This document shows positions 1-12,517 of a DNA stretch of 64,000 nucleotides, in pieces. The DNA is from Ulota crispa (lineage: Eukaryota; Streptophyta; Bryopsida; Orthotrichales; Orthotrichaceae). The stretch lies in contig OY987244.1 of NCBI GenBank assembly GCA_963920765.1, positions 4,404,501 through 4,468,500 of the forward strand. Reading direction: 5' to 3'. Every line of letters begins with the position of its first letter. Within the stretch, counting starts at the first letter, position 1. The notes below the pieces were generated by a model that was given only the letters and a program-made list of their open reading frames with translations, did no database searches and was not told the origin of the DNA. Position numbers and translations under genes: made by a program.

Positions 1-3000
1 TCATCTCACACCTGTGTTGGCATATCGGTGCTTGGTGAAGGAGGACGACCGAGAGGCTCCGTCTTTCCTTTTTGAGTCCGTTGAAAATGGCAAAAGTGTC
101 AACATGGTACGTGGCTGTTTCTTGCTTCCTACAACATTCTAGAAAACCGTACTTTGTTTTTCAAACTTCAATCCTGTCCCTTTCTCTAAGGTTTGGAAAT
201 CGTGATTTATTCTGGAGTTACTATTCCTGACCGATTGCCTGAGAACATGGAATCCTTGCATACCATGAGCTATACTTCATTGTACTCAAACCATATTTCC
301 TACAAAACCTTACTTGTATCAATCCAAAGCTTACTTTTGGTCTTGTAATATACGATTCTTATGATTATTGTACTATTCGGGGTTTTAGCATGTCATTTAA
401 GATCTGAAATCGACCTTTGCAAGTAATCTGCAAATTTCATCTGATGCACCAATGATTTTATCTAAGATACTTAGTATCTTCATCTAGTATTCGTTTTCTT
501 AGTTAATGTAATTATTATAACAAAGTGTCGGTCTTATGAGTAGCAAGCATTATCACCAGCTGAGGCCACCTCCAAACTGATACACGTGCTAACACTAATT
601 GCCTCGGCAGTTTTCACAGAACTAAGTTCTATTCACTGATGACGGTTATATACTTCCACGTACTTTTCATGTATTGTAATGAAAATTGTTTCAAACGAGA
701 ATTTTGTTTAACTTCTTAAAGAGTATAGGATATTGGCATGCGACTTAGCTCTTGTATGGACAAAGTGAAAACCGTCACTGGTAGTATTGGTTTTTGAGTT
801 GATTAAAAAATTAAGTTGGAGTGGGGGATGGCAGGGGCGGTATAGTATGGTCGGAGCTCAGCCCTCAATGGAGATCATTGCAAAGGAGGATCGCATAACC
901 ATATTGAATCACGAGGAAGGCACCCGCGAAGAGAAGATCTCTGACGATCCTCTCAACGAGCCTGCAGAAATTGCATCAAAGTGGGACCCGGTGAAGATTG
1001 ATAGCCTTCCGGATGTTTTCTGTGGTTAGTATGGTCCTACCTTGCTCATCTGGACACAGAACTTCGGCCGTTTTTTTGCTAAGTTTTTGCGGGTATCTGC
1101 TGAAAATGACAGTTTTTCAATGACGCTTTTGAGTATGCTTGCAGGAGGATGGGTTGGCTATTTTTCATATGACACCGTGCGGTATGTGGAGAAAAAGAAG
1201 TTACCATTTTCCACAGCACCCAAGGATGACCGAGGTTTACCTGACATCCACCTCGGGCTTTACAACGATGTTTTAGTTTTCGATCATGTGACAAAGGTAA
1301 ATTTCTTCTCCACATTTACTAAATGCTGTTAGCCTCGGATCTTTCTTTTGCATGTGGGGTTTTTCACTTAATTTTGTTATTTCAATTAGTTACAGCTGAT
1401 GAAACCATTGTAGTAAACAGTGGCATGAATTTTATTTGCTTCAGTTGGTGTATGTGCTACATTGGGTTCATGTGGATCAATTTGACAGCCCCGAGTCTGC
1501 TTTCAAGGACGGGTGTAAAAGGCTTGATCTTTTGGTGGCTCGCCTTCAAACCACTGAAGGGTAGGGTACCTTCTCTGACTCTTTATAACTGCTTTTGGAT
1601 CTTCCATTCCTACCATTAAATCCAGTTGTAGTGAAGTGTTTTCTGACAATATTTTTTTCTTTATACTAAAGATTTCTCTCTTATAGCCTTTGTAAGTCCT
1701 GACAGATTTGCCTTGTATGCAGGGTTAAACTTTCAAGTGGATCTGTGGAACTGAATATTGAACATTACGGCCAAAGCATGTCCAAGTCGAATGTGACTCC
1801 TGAGCAATTCAAGGACTCCATCTCGCAAGTGAAGGAGCACATTTTGGCAGGAGATATCTTCCAGCTGGTCCTGAGCCAGAGGTTTGAGAGACGGACGTTT
1901 GCAGACCCTTTTGAGGTTTACAGAGCTCTGCGTATTGTGAATCCTAGTCCATACATGATCTACCTTCAGGTGTGCCTCACCTTCCACTCTCAAGAATGCT
2001 TACAAATATAACATGAAAGTTGCAGAGGGTCTGTTCATTGTAAACACTTTTCTCAAACTTTCAAAGAGTAATGAGATTTCTGTTGTGCAGGCACGGGGTG
2101 CCATAATGGTGGCTTCTAGTCCGGAGATTCTCACTCGCATTGCAAAGGTACTTGCCATAGGAGTACCGCTCTCAATTAAGTATTTTTGACTGTTTTGCAA
2201 TGTCTCTCTTCTGGAACGTGTTCATCTGTTGATTCACCTTGGTATTAGTCTATTTTTATTTCTGCACATGGTAATGTATGTTTCTATTGTCTGTCTATTT
2301 TGCAAAACAGGGTACTGTTGTGAACAGGCCTTTAGCAGGGACACGCAGACGAGGGAAGACTCCAGAAGAAGACTTGGCTATGGAGCAGGACTTATTAGCA
2401 GATGAAAAGGAATGCGCAGAACATGTCATGCTTGTTGATTTAGGTCGCAATGACGTTGGAAAGGTAGAACCCTAATCTCAATTCAAATAATCTCGAATCG
2501 ACGTCTTTGCAGCACTTTTTTATTTATCTACATCCTTCCCTGGAATCGACGCAGTTGTGAAGATCAGCACAATTTATCATTATTTTAGATCTTATGACCG
2601 TTGAGCATGCAGGTTTCTAAGGCAGGGACTGTGAAGGTTGAAAATTTAATGGTGGTGGAGCGGTATTCACACGTCATGCACATCAGTTCCACAGTACATT
2701 TCCTTGCCCTCTGCTCTACAACTTCAATTTTTCTATCCGTCTTTCTGTTCTTACCTGGCATGAAAGGGGGTTGCTGATTTTTTCTTCCAACTAGTAGATT
2801 TTATGGTTATTCTGGTGATTATTGAGGCTGGCCTGTCTGCACTCAAGTCTTGCTAATTAACCATTTCCTTGAACACCTGAGCACGTGTACTGAATTCTAT
2901 GCAAGAAATCCCTCTTCTTCACTAATCAGTCTTTGTTGGTCTTTGCGTTCTTGAGGTAAAGTTATTTGATATTGTACTTGTTTATGTTTCTTATAATGGT

Positions 3001-4403
3001 CATCTAATTCTCCTTAGTAGAGAAGTACGTATATTGTACTGATTGATGAGGGGATGCGTTTTTGGGAAGGACAGGTGACAGGGGAGCTTTTGGAAAATCT
3101 TTCAAGCTGGGATGCACTTCGGGCAGCGTTACCAGTTGGTACTGTCAGCGGGGCTCCCAAGGTAACTATTCTTCTTCTCTCACCAGTATCTCTGATGTTT
3201 TTGAACCTCTAAGTTCCTAAATTGAGAAAAAAATCACCATTGAAAGCTAATGATCAAATATAGTAACTTCCGCAACACATTTTTAGTTTTTATCAGTACA
3301 TGCAATGCATTCCTGAAACTGTGAGGGTTTTTTTTCGCAGGTGAGGGCAATGGAACTGATTGACGAGCTAGAGCCAACACGGAGAGGGCCTTACAGTGGT
3401 GGCATTGGCGGCGTCTCCTTCACAGGCAACATGGATATTGCATTAGCGCTACGCACAATGGTTTTCCCAACGCAAAGAAACGACACAATGTACTCGTACA
3501 AACAAGCGAATAGCCGCAGAGAGTGGGTCGTGCACCTGCAGGTATGTCTCAACTCCTCTCCTCTTGACATTTATTAACGTATACAGAATGCTATTATTTG
3601 CATCACTTTCAGCATTTCAACTTATATACAAGTGTAGTCTTTGGGGACATGTATGGAGCTATAGAGAGCTCATTTTGGGTACATAAGCCGAGATCAACTT
3701 CTGATTTCTATGTTGGAATTTCAAAGCGGGAGGTTTGTGGACTAAAAACAACTTTGTTTTAATGCAATGCTCAATTGCATAGAGATTTTGCCAAGTCATG
3801 CTTACACCGTCTAACCAAGTGCATGAATAGACGAGTTGCTGAGGGTTTGGTATAGAACATGGGATCAATACCATAATGGTTTTGAATATCCTCTACTTAA
3901 TCACGATGATCTGGGTCTAGCAGCCCAGCAAGGTCGGATACCCCAAGAAACAGCATGTATTCAAAAGCGTGTGTTTATAGATTTTTAAGATATATAGATA
4001 CTCATTGAAGAATGTTCAGTCTCTTTGTAATTAGGGCACCAGTTTGAGCATCTAGACTATGGCGGCTTGAAACCTCTGCAGGCTGTCTTTTGAAGGCTAC
4101 TTTAGGACTTCCCAAAATATATATGTTAATGGGATTAGCGAATCAGATCTCACTAACACAAAAGTAAGTATGGGTCTCAGGGAAATATGCTCAGTTTTAT
4201 GTGATTCGACCGTAAGCTTGATGCGTCACATGGTCTTTAATCTGCTGCAATGGTGGGTAATGTGTTGTGATATGCAGGCCGGTGCTGGAATAGTGGCAGA
4301 CAGTGATCCGGAGAGCGAGTTCCAGGAGACTGTGAACAAGGCTGCTGGGCTGGCCCGTGCAATTGATCTTGCCGAGGCTGCATTTCTGAAACTGGACACC
4401 TGA
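1..4403 (+). CDS. ASA: Anthranilate synthase alpha subunit (TrpE/ASA type), 5' part outside the window
   Basis: First committed step of tryptophan synthesis: chorismate plus glutamine-derived ammonia to anthranilate, in the plastid. Eleven exons are visible: 2-106, 835-1024, 1145-1296, 1445-1560, 1723-1969, 2091-2147, 2311-2463, 2613-2693, 3075-3161, 3341-3541 and 4278-4403, giving 504 residues in one frame to TGA at 4401. All introns are GT-AG. Recognisable plant ASA motifs in order: FLFESVE (the N-terminal feedback-site region), [104 protein letters not shown] and [14 protein letters not shown]. The chorismate-binding domain is complete. The transit peptide and first exon(s) lie left of position 1, so targeting cannot be checked. 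The isoform (feedback-sensitive or not) is undecided. Confidence 0.96.
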
Positions 4404-4716
4404 CATTTCTCATCATGCAGATTAGTCTGTGCAGATTTAGGTTCCCCTAGTTCGAAGCTGTGACGTGGACGTCTAGTATAATATTTAACGGAATCTTCTT
4501 AACATATTTAGCCCCATGGGATTCTCTGATACTATGTTGACCTGATGCGCCTTCTACCTGCAAAGCTGGTATAGGCCTGAGCTTTTTGAACGTTTGGGAT
4601 TTACGCCACACTTCCTGTCATCTGCTGGTGTTCGTACTATCTGTCCTCTATTATTTGATGTTCAACTGTTCACGACACATTGTGAACCCAAAGTCGAGCT
4701 AAAAGCCACTTGCAGA

Positions 4717-4810
4717 AGCAAATCATGCCACAAGTAAGCTTGCCACTGGTCAAGCAAATCATGCCACAAGTAAGCTGAGGAGCTGGCCACAAGTAAGCTT
4801 GCCACTGGTC
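4717..4810. repeat. Short tandem repeat just 3' of the anthranilate synthase gene
   Basis: A unit containing GCCACAAGTAAGCT occurs three times in a row (about 4731, 4762 and 4786), partly with the flanking parts TGCCACTGGTC and AGCAAATCAT. Probably inside or just beyond the 3' UTR. A second pair of short related blocks (GGGTCCTA...TAAG) follows near 4913-5090. Confidence 0.7.
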
Positions 4811-6014
4811 TAGGAGGGTTGGAGTTGGGACTGTCAAATACATGTATAGGAACACATCCAAGCAGTTTCATTGTTAGTCTACAGTTGTTTTAGGGAACAC
4901 ATCCAAATTTTAGGGTCCTAAAAGTCATGGTTAAAATTCTGGCGAATGAGTGCTTCGTTGTCCCAAGGGAAGGAAATTCAGTGGGAGAAATCTGTAGAAT
5001 TGGCAAATTTTCTTCAAAAAATTAAATGCGGCTATAAGTTGTAACTTTACCCTTTGCTTTTAGGGTCCTATAAGCTGTAATTTTTCCCTTCCAGTGTACC
5101 TACCTTAGATACTAGTTGTATAACGATTAGAATTGCTAGAAGAAATCAGTGGAAGGGGCCAGAGGTGCAGGAGCCAAAACATACTTCACTACGTCTGAAA
5201 TTCTAACGCAATTTTAAATGTAGCTATCTTCATTTTTGTTCACACAAAAATTGCAGACCGCAAGACTTTCATTGAGATTTTTGAAGATGACTAAGGATAT
5301 TTCCTCATGACAAACTTTCCCAACAGAGTCCGGATCCAAAATCAAGAAAACTTCGTCTCAGCATAACAAAGAGATAGTACACATGCAAAGATGGTAGTTG
5401 ACCGGATACTGTGGCGTTAATTTGTCCAAATTTACCTTTTCCAACATAGAAGGTATGGATTGCAATGCATACATCACGTTTTCGTTGAATGCCTTGGGGA
5501 CAGTTCCCACATGGATTTACCAACGAAAGAATGTCAATTTGCATGGATTACATTGTATGCTTAGGCGAGATGTCACATACGCTCTCCTAGTGTTTGAAAC
5601 ACAGAACTGTTCAAAACTGGCCGCACATTCAGTACACAACCAGACACGCCCATGGTGTAGGATAAACAGCGATTTTCAAAAAATAAAAAACAGCCAGAAA
5701 AGAAACCATGAGAATATACACACAAATCGGCTGAAGCATGTGCAAAGATCGCAAATAGATCTCACACTCCTTTCAGAATTGACGTACTCCACATTAGACC
5801 ACAAGGTGAGGCGGTCTGCATATTAATCTCCACTAGAAAAAAAGGAGTGTCAAGAAACTACTCAACTCCAAAGCTCCAATTCCACCATGCTGAGATCAAT
5901 AATAGGCCACCAAGCTCAGAAAAGGTAAATCCTAGCGGACTAACCAGCGTCAACATGCATTGTCCTTTCTCTGACTCTTAGAACAGCTGCCGAACTTCCT
6001 TCCTTTCCAAGCGC
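4811..6014. other. Intergenic DNA with the 3' flank of the first eL41 gene
   Basis: No gene recognised. From about 5757 the sequence matches the 3' flank of the second eL41 gene (from about 14490) in the same orientation, so the duplication includes the 3' UTR and some DNA beyond it. A 142-codon open frame at 5398-5826 has no recognisable domain and no ATG at its start, so it is not called. Confidence 0.6.
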
Positions 6015-6433
6015 CTACTTGGATCTTTGCCTCATCTTTCGGCGCTTGCGTTTTAGGCGCCTCATACGTTTTTTCTTCCACTGCAACAAAGAAATAAAAT
6101 CCACACACAATTAAGAAGCAAAACAAACTACTACGACAATGAAAATAACTCTTGAAACCCTTGGTTTGCGCCGACACAATTCTTAACCCTAATACAGAGA
6201 ATAAACCTCAGTTAAAGGAACTAGCATCAAACATAACCCGGGAAAAGAAAAAGAGTGAAAAAAAAAAGCTCAGGCGGAAACACGAGGGCATCGCCGACTC
6301 GATAGATACCGGAAAAACAAAAAAAGGGCACACTGGTTGCAACAGAAAACTTGATAAACATAAGAAACTACATATTCAAAACTTTTGAACAGCAAGAAGA
6401 GAGAAGGTGAGGAGCAAATACCTTGGCCCTCAT
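6015..6433 (-). CDS. RPL41: Ribosomal protein eL41 (RPL41), copy 1
   Basis: Large-subunit ribosomal protein, the smallest known eukaryotic ribosomal protein, which lies at the subunit interface. Exon 1 is 6422-6433 (minus strand) and encodes MRAK. The intron is 6081-6421 (341 bp, GT-AG). Exon 2 is 6015-6080 and encodes W-KKK-R-M-RR-L-KRKRRK-M-RQRSK followed by TAG. The joined 25 residues equal the near-invariant eukaryotic eL41 sequence. A longer open frame reading VEEKTYEAP through exon 2 is a shadow frame kept open by the same codons. The promoter carries a telo-box, as plant ribosomal genes often do. Copy 2 lies 8.7 kb to the right in the same orientation with identical intron position and protein. 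Confidence 0.95.
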
Positions 6434-6535
6434 GATTCTGATTCACGACCGTGCGTTGCTGTGAAGTAACAAACAAGTGAGTGAAAGAGAGAGCCCACAA
6501 CGACGGAGACGCGATAAGAAGGTCGGCGAAAGATC

Positions 6536-6558
6536 AAACCCTAAAGGAGATGACGTGG
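6536..6558 (-). promoter_or_regulatory. Telo-box plus TGACGTGG element in the eL41 copy 1 promoter
   Basis: AAACCCTAA (plus-strand reading) at 6536-6544 is followed by TGACGTGG at 6551-6558, about 105-125 bp upstream of the ATG. A GTGGGCT motif resembling plant site II lies nearer the gene (minus strand, about 6492-6498). Telo-boxes with site II elements are typical of plant ribosomal-protein promoters. The same two boxes with the same 15-bp offset occur upstream of copy 2. Confidence 0.65.
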
Positions 6559-6599
6559 CGTTTTGACGTGTGTGTCCACCTCAGCACATTTCCCCGTCA

Positions 6600-8220
6600 C
6601 GTCAGAATTCTCATTCCTGTTCAACCCTTAACCCCAGAACGACATTGAGGACAGAATGTGTCCTCAACCTAATTTTGAAGTTGAATAAAATCTTCCCAAA
6701 TTACTATTTGTGGTAGTTTATTTTTTTGGAAGATTTTTTTGGAAGTTTATTTTCAGCTTCAACAGTCTGATTTTGCAGATGATTGATTATGATTTTTCTA
6801 TTCAAGATTTTGTGCAAGGGTGTCTATTGCAATCTTGACTTTTTTTAGTATTGAGGGTTCTTGGGAATGAGTCTCAAATACATTAGATTTTTGAGAAAAA
6901 ATCACATTAGAAATTCATTTAAAATTGGGGTTATGCATATTAGGCCCTTTAACCTCATTTTTTTTGGTGACTAGCTTTTTAAATTTGACGTGTGAAAAGA
7001 AGATTGAATGACTTCAAATCACTTTCACAATTTTAACACCCTCATGATCAAACATTATATTCTTTCAATCCATAAGAAGTATTGTTGTATTTTCTTTTCT
7101 AATGTGATCTCTAGCATGTTTAGTTTAATTTTGTACGGTTACAATTCAAAAAGAATTGATACAACTTATCAAAATGCTAGCTATTTATTCAAATTAGAGC
7201 AAATTAGTAGAAGCTTAGGATTCCCCAGGGTTGTTTTGGAGTTAAACGCCGAGGCAGATGGCTTTCGTTTGGTGCATGACAAAAAAAAAGCGAGGTTTTT
7301 TGGCACATCCTACGAATCTGGGCAACTATCCGGACTCTTATAAGTTCTAGAAACATAATTTTACAAGTACTAGTCTTATGGTACATTGAGACTTGGAAAT
7401 AAGGAAGAGTTGTTTGGGAGCTTTTAGAAGTTAAGTCCAAGTCGTGTTCATACATATGTTCTTTTTTGTTTGCCAATCCTATGTGGATGTCCTCTTGGCA
7501 GAGGAAAAGAGCGGTTCTTACTGAAAAACAATAGAGCTAGCCCAAAGTTTAGGTTGATGTTTGGTAACAACCAAATGAGGAGTAAATGGGGATTTCAAAA
7601 TTGTAAGAGCACTCTTAGCTAAATGGGCTCAAGGGGGCCATATACCAAAGAGTGCCAATTATTCAAAGGTGATGGTGAGTTTTAAATTTTTAAATTCTTC
7701 ATGTACAATGGGGTACAACAAGTATTAAATGCCATGTCATCATGTCATTCAAAGAACTTTGCACATGACATAGAATAAAATTGGTATTTTGTTCTTTTGC
7801 ATCATTGATATTGAAATCTAGTGTAGTCCCAATCAAACATACCAAATTTCAATTTCTAACGCTAGAAGAAAACGTGAAATAAACAACTAGTTCACAATAA
7901 CTGCAAATGTCCTAAACAACTGTAATTGAGCCATTGTATAGTTGTTTAGAAAATTTGTAGTCATTGTACAATTGTTTAGGACATTTGTAGTTAGTGTGTA
8001 CCAGTTGTTTAGGACATACTTTTTTCTAGTGTAAAAACCAAAACTCCATTTTTGGTGAATTATTTTGTATAAAATTCATAGTTTCATATGATAATTGATT
8101 GAAAAACATTGTTGATGAATCTTTGAGATTTGATTGCGTTGATATATAGGAAACATCCTTACACAAATCTTCCACATCAAAAAAGTCCCACTAAGTAACA
8201 AAAATATGATCTATGAAGAA
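6600..8220. other. AT-rich intergenic DNA with dispersed and short repeats
   Basis: No gene recognised. About 6745-7190 is one copy of a dispersed repeat seen again near 34030-34500. At 7897-8025 a block built on TGTTTAGGACATTTGTAGT recurs three times with one inverted copy. Around 7606 the sequence TAAGAGCACTCTTAGC resembles the end of a Tourist-type MITE, but no partner end was found. Confidence 0.5.
6745..7190. repeat. Dispersed repeat family A, copy 1
   Basis: Shares long blocks with about 34030-34500 in the same orientation, for example ATGATTTTTCTATT, AAGATTTTGTGCAA, TTCAAATCACTTTCACA, TTTTAACACCCTC and TTTCAATCCATAAG in the same order. No terminal repeats or coding capacity seen. Probably a decayed non-autonomous transposon or part of a larger element. 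Confidence 0.6.
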
Positions 8221-11200
8221 CTTGATATTTGCAAAACACAGGGATGCATTGGTCAATGTAATTCTTTGTGTCTCTCCTCCGTTTCTAGCTTTTTCTAACA
8301 GATCTTTTCTAAGCTTTTTGGATCCTCCCAAACACATAGCAGGTCATCTTGAGAGGTCATCTCAACCCACCCTAGCCCCAACTGATCCTCCCGTACCACA
8401 CTAACCCTCTTGTGCCCTCCAACTTGTCTGCCCTTGTCCTCCCTTGCTTGACTATGTCCTTTGAATGTGACAATGAAGATGCACATTGTAAAAAACACAT
8501 AAACAACAGATATGGTAAAGAATAAAAAGATATTGTAAATCGACCTTCCATCTTGAACGATTGAAAGCATATATAGGGTCATTTAGCAACTTTTGCAACT
8601 TATGCCATCCGCGTCTTTTTGAAGTTGCATCAAAAGGAACTTCAAAGCGTCTTGGCTACCTACACGACCTTGCTTGTAAATCTCCTTGCAAGAGACAAGT
8701 CCAATTTGTTTGCCCAATTATACCACTATCTTCTCTAGAGCCATTCTCCTAAGTTCAGTACAGCACACCACAACATAACACAACATTGCACCTCCACCAC
8801 CAAGCTTACACGGCCAGGAAAAAAAACTAAACCCCCCTTGCCATTGAAACCAAAAGAAAAACCCTAAAAACAAAGCCACCCTCATTCGCCATATATACTT
8901 GCAATTGAGCAAAGATTGCAATATACATTAGAATTTCACATATCCACCATTGGTGTTAAGTGCTAATGTAGTGTAGCAACTCTCAAAACAAACATAAGAG
9001 TTGCAGTTTAAAATGAACCAATACAACATGTAGTTCCAGAACAATCTCAAGTATTACAAACTGTATCTTTTTGTTGACATGTACCCTTGTTATGGTCTTC
9101 ATGAGAACAACTTGTGCATCTACATTTTGAACAATTTTGAGCTTCTACATGTTCAAACGATAAGGGATCATGTTGAGTAGAATTATGGGCAAATGATAGC
9201 CTTTGTGAACCAGTTAGTCAATCCCTTAGCTGCACAATAGCACGTTTTTCAATAGAAAATAGGTCTAGAGATACAATTTTGGCCAATGAATTTCTCTAGC
9301 TGTACAATTGTACCTGCTAATGAAGGTCCATTTAACTATGTCAAATTGGTATTGACTCAACTAGTGATCCAAATCTAGTTGTTAAACCAGGTGTTGTTGG
9401 TGGCATCGCTTTGACTAGAAGGCCATCAATGGCGGGTTGGCTTGCTACAACAACCACTGATGATCTTGGAGAGGGCAATGAGCGGTAGCAGTAGAAAACT
9501 ACGTGCACACAAATGATAGGGTGCCTAAAAAACATTTAAGATAAAATTTATAATTTGCTTTTTTCTACTATAGGGTACAAGAATGCCATGACATGTCTTC
9601 AAACTACTATAGGGTATAGAAAAATAAGTCCAATTATAAAAAATTATACCTAGGATACCCTCTTTTCTATTCTTTTTTTTTGCCAAAAGTATTAAATAAT
9701 GTTGCTTGGTGAGTGACATATTCAAAGTGCTCAATAATTTTATACCATCCTAGTAAATGAGTGTCATTGACAATTTTTACTAAAGATAGAATGGTATTAT
9801 TGACAACACTTTTCTATTAAATTCTAGTTGTAAATAGTCATTAGTGGGAGAAAAAAAAGGTTTGAAAGAAATTTAATGTAAGACAAAAGTTGTAGAAGAA
9901 TTTTTTCAATCTAAACTATCATATCATCTGTTCATATCAATTTAGAATTATAAGTAATGCAAGCTCTTTCTCTAAAAATCCAAAGTAAAAATTATATAAT
10001 GATAGGGTGTTTAAAAAAAGGAAAGTAATACCCCCTAAAAGTACTTGGTGTTTGCACCTATCCCCTTAATTTTTTACATAACAATCCCCTCCAACTGACA
10101 ATGGAAATGGAAAATCTGCAAAACTATTTATGTTGCAAGCATATTTGAAATCTCATGAGAGCATAGTAGCCCCATGGTTCTTGCAAAATATTTGTTACAT
10201 TGATCATAAGCATGTGAAGGTTGAAATTTCTTTTTGTACTGCTCATGGACTTGGTAAAGCTCAAAGCTTGATATCTTTTGCACAACTAGTTAAGGACCCA
10301 AATGATTTTTTAAAGCAGATTGGGACTTTCAACTGTTCCATACTACTGTTTTTGCTAATTTTGCATTGTTGAGCGTTGCAAGCAAGTAGCACCTTTGTAT
10401 GCACTTCATGAAGATCTGAAGTGGAAACATTAATCTACATTTTCAAGTAAGCATGACTATTGACTACCTTCAACATGAGATGTTGCAGTGTGACCAAAGT
10501 GGAGAACATAATTTGTCAAAACTTTTGCAAATTAGTGCTAGTGGTTGGCCAACCTTGTTGAGTTCAAATATTGTGCCAGAGGCAGCAGAACACTTTCTTA
10601 TATGTTGAACCATTGTATTGTAAATTCCTATTTTGTTGGAACAGAACACAAAGACATCCAAAGGTCCCAAAATTTGGTATGTTTTGTGTACGTTGCAAAG
10701 TGCAGCTCTGCCTTTGCTTGCACATTTTTGCTGACATGTCAAAAACAAATTAACACATTTGCACATGGAAATACTTGTTGAATACCTGCCATTAATGCAA
10801 GATCCTGTCCACTATCATTGTAATGCGCGCCTCATCAATAAGTGCATGAAAACAATAATGTTGAAATTGGCATAATGCCCATGTATAATCACTTTCATTT
10901 TCTTCATAAAGGAAACAATAGGATAGTAATATTGTTTGATTTATTGAAGTAGTACCAAGTGTATGAAGCAAAGGCATTTTGTATTTATTTGTCTTCTACA
11001 TAGCATCCATAATGAGCACAAAAGTGCTAGTAAAAATTTGGGCCAAGGATACAACAACATTTAATGCAATAAATTAACCAGTGAGTTGGCTAGTGGATTT
11101 TGTTTTGTACCTATGGTTCACATTCTCTTCCTCTAGAATATCCAATAATGCTTCAATTAGCTACCATCCATTTGGTGTAGAATTTCTAAGGTTGGCTTTT

Positions 11201-12517
11201 GCATTATATATGTCTCTTCCCACCTCTGCAGCTTGGCTCACTTCGAGCAAGTGTTGAGAGAATAATGCAAGGAGCTAGTAGCACTTGCCTTTGCCATTGT
11301 TGATAGATTTTTTTCGTGCTTAGAATTTAAAACCCTATTTGAAGCATATTGCTAGGTTCTTTGCTGCTTTGTGGTTGTATTAACTATTGCTAACTTCAAA
11401 TCTCCAAAGGTAAGTCCTCCCATGCTCGTCATTGAGTGCCACGTCACGCTTTATGGTTGCTTTCCATAAGCACTGTGTACAACCTGTGGGTGTCTTTTGT
11501 AGAAAAAACCCCTCATGGGGAAAAAACAAGGCTTGGCCTCAAACGGCAGTCTCGGTTACTTTATTAATAAAAAGAAGGTGGGTGAAACAATCGTGGAACA
11601 AAAAAACCCCTTCAAGGGAAAAATCTGATGTGAGGTGTGAAAAAATTTGGAGGGTTGTACTTCCAGTGGATCTTACTGCCTGTAGCAATGCAGAACAGTG
11701 GGGGGTTGGTCACCCATTGCGCCTTGAATGTCGCCTCATGTTGGAGCCGAGCTTCATCTTCTCGAGGGAATTCATGGATTGAGCGCCATGTGGACAATCC
11801 GGCGTGGATTGTGGCGGTGTATGCTCTCTGCATGACTCGGCTTGCGGATGGTACCTCCTGTTGGAATCTTGCTCTGCCTTGTGGGTGACTTTTGCATGTA
11901 CGTCCTTTTGTTGTGACTCTCACTGCTATGAACACATACAATCCATTCCTTGTTGATATGGGTGCATGCATTGTCAGTTTTTGATCCAACACATCTTACA
12001 GCATAGCCTTGTTGCCTCGCAAAGGCAAATATTGCTTGTTCAGCGAATTCCAAACACACAAAAGTTGCATTAGGTGGAGCTTCTAAAGGCATATTGTTTA
12101 TTGTTTTGTAATACTAGAAAGAAGTTAGATCAAACAACAAAACCAAAAAACAAAGGAACAAAGGAGAAGCCAAAAACAATTAAAAAACAACAACATATAC
12201 AGGAGGGAGAGCGACCAAGTGGAGATATAGCAATGGAACTAAGAGAGAGACCATGCACATGCAGGTAGAGGCGGGCAAGGGCAGGCAGGATTGAGTTGGG
12301 ACGGGCAGGTAGGGAGACACGAGAGGGTTTGTGGGAGGGTCAATGTGGGCACGACAGGATCAATTGGGATGTGGTGGGTTAAGATGACTTGTTGTGGATC
12401 CGGAAGGATCCAAAAAGCTTAAAAGAGAAACGTTAGGGAAAGCTAAAAAGGGAAGAGAGACAGGAAGAATTCCATTGGCTAACGCACCCCCTCCTCCCTT
12501 GGTGTGAAAATATCAAG
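8221..12517. mobile_element. Probable DNA transposon with long terminal inverted repeats (MULE-like, decayed)
   Basis: The segment 8221-8447 and the reverse complement of 12268-12517 align over roughly 200 bp with many gaps. Shared blocks include CTTGATATTT at the outer ends, AAGCTTTTTGGATCCT, AGTCATCT or GGTCATCT, CAACCCACC and CTGCCCTTG. Long imperfect inverted repeats of this kind are typical of Mutator-like elements. The interior has only short open frames (for example 10130-10372) and no transposase I can recognise, so it is either non-autonomous or badly decayed. The exact ends and a 9-bp target duplication could not be fixed. It lies between the two eL41 copies. Confidence 0.5.

Noticed and set aside
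5398-5826. 142-codon open frame on the plus strand
   Set aside because: No ATG at its start, no domain, and it overlaps the 3' flank of eL41 copy 1 on the other strand.
10130-11400. Open frames inside the 4.3-kb element that might be transposase remnants
   Set aside because: No zinc finger, catalytic triad or dimerisation motif could be read.
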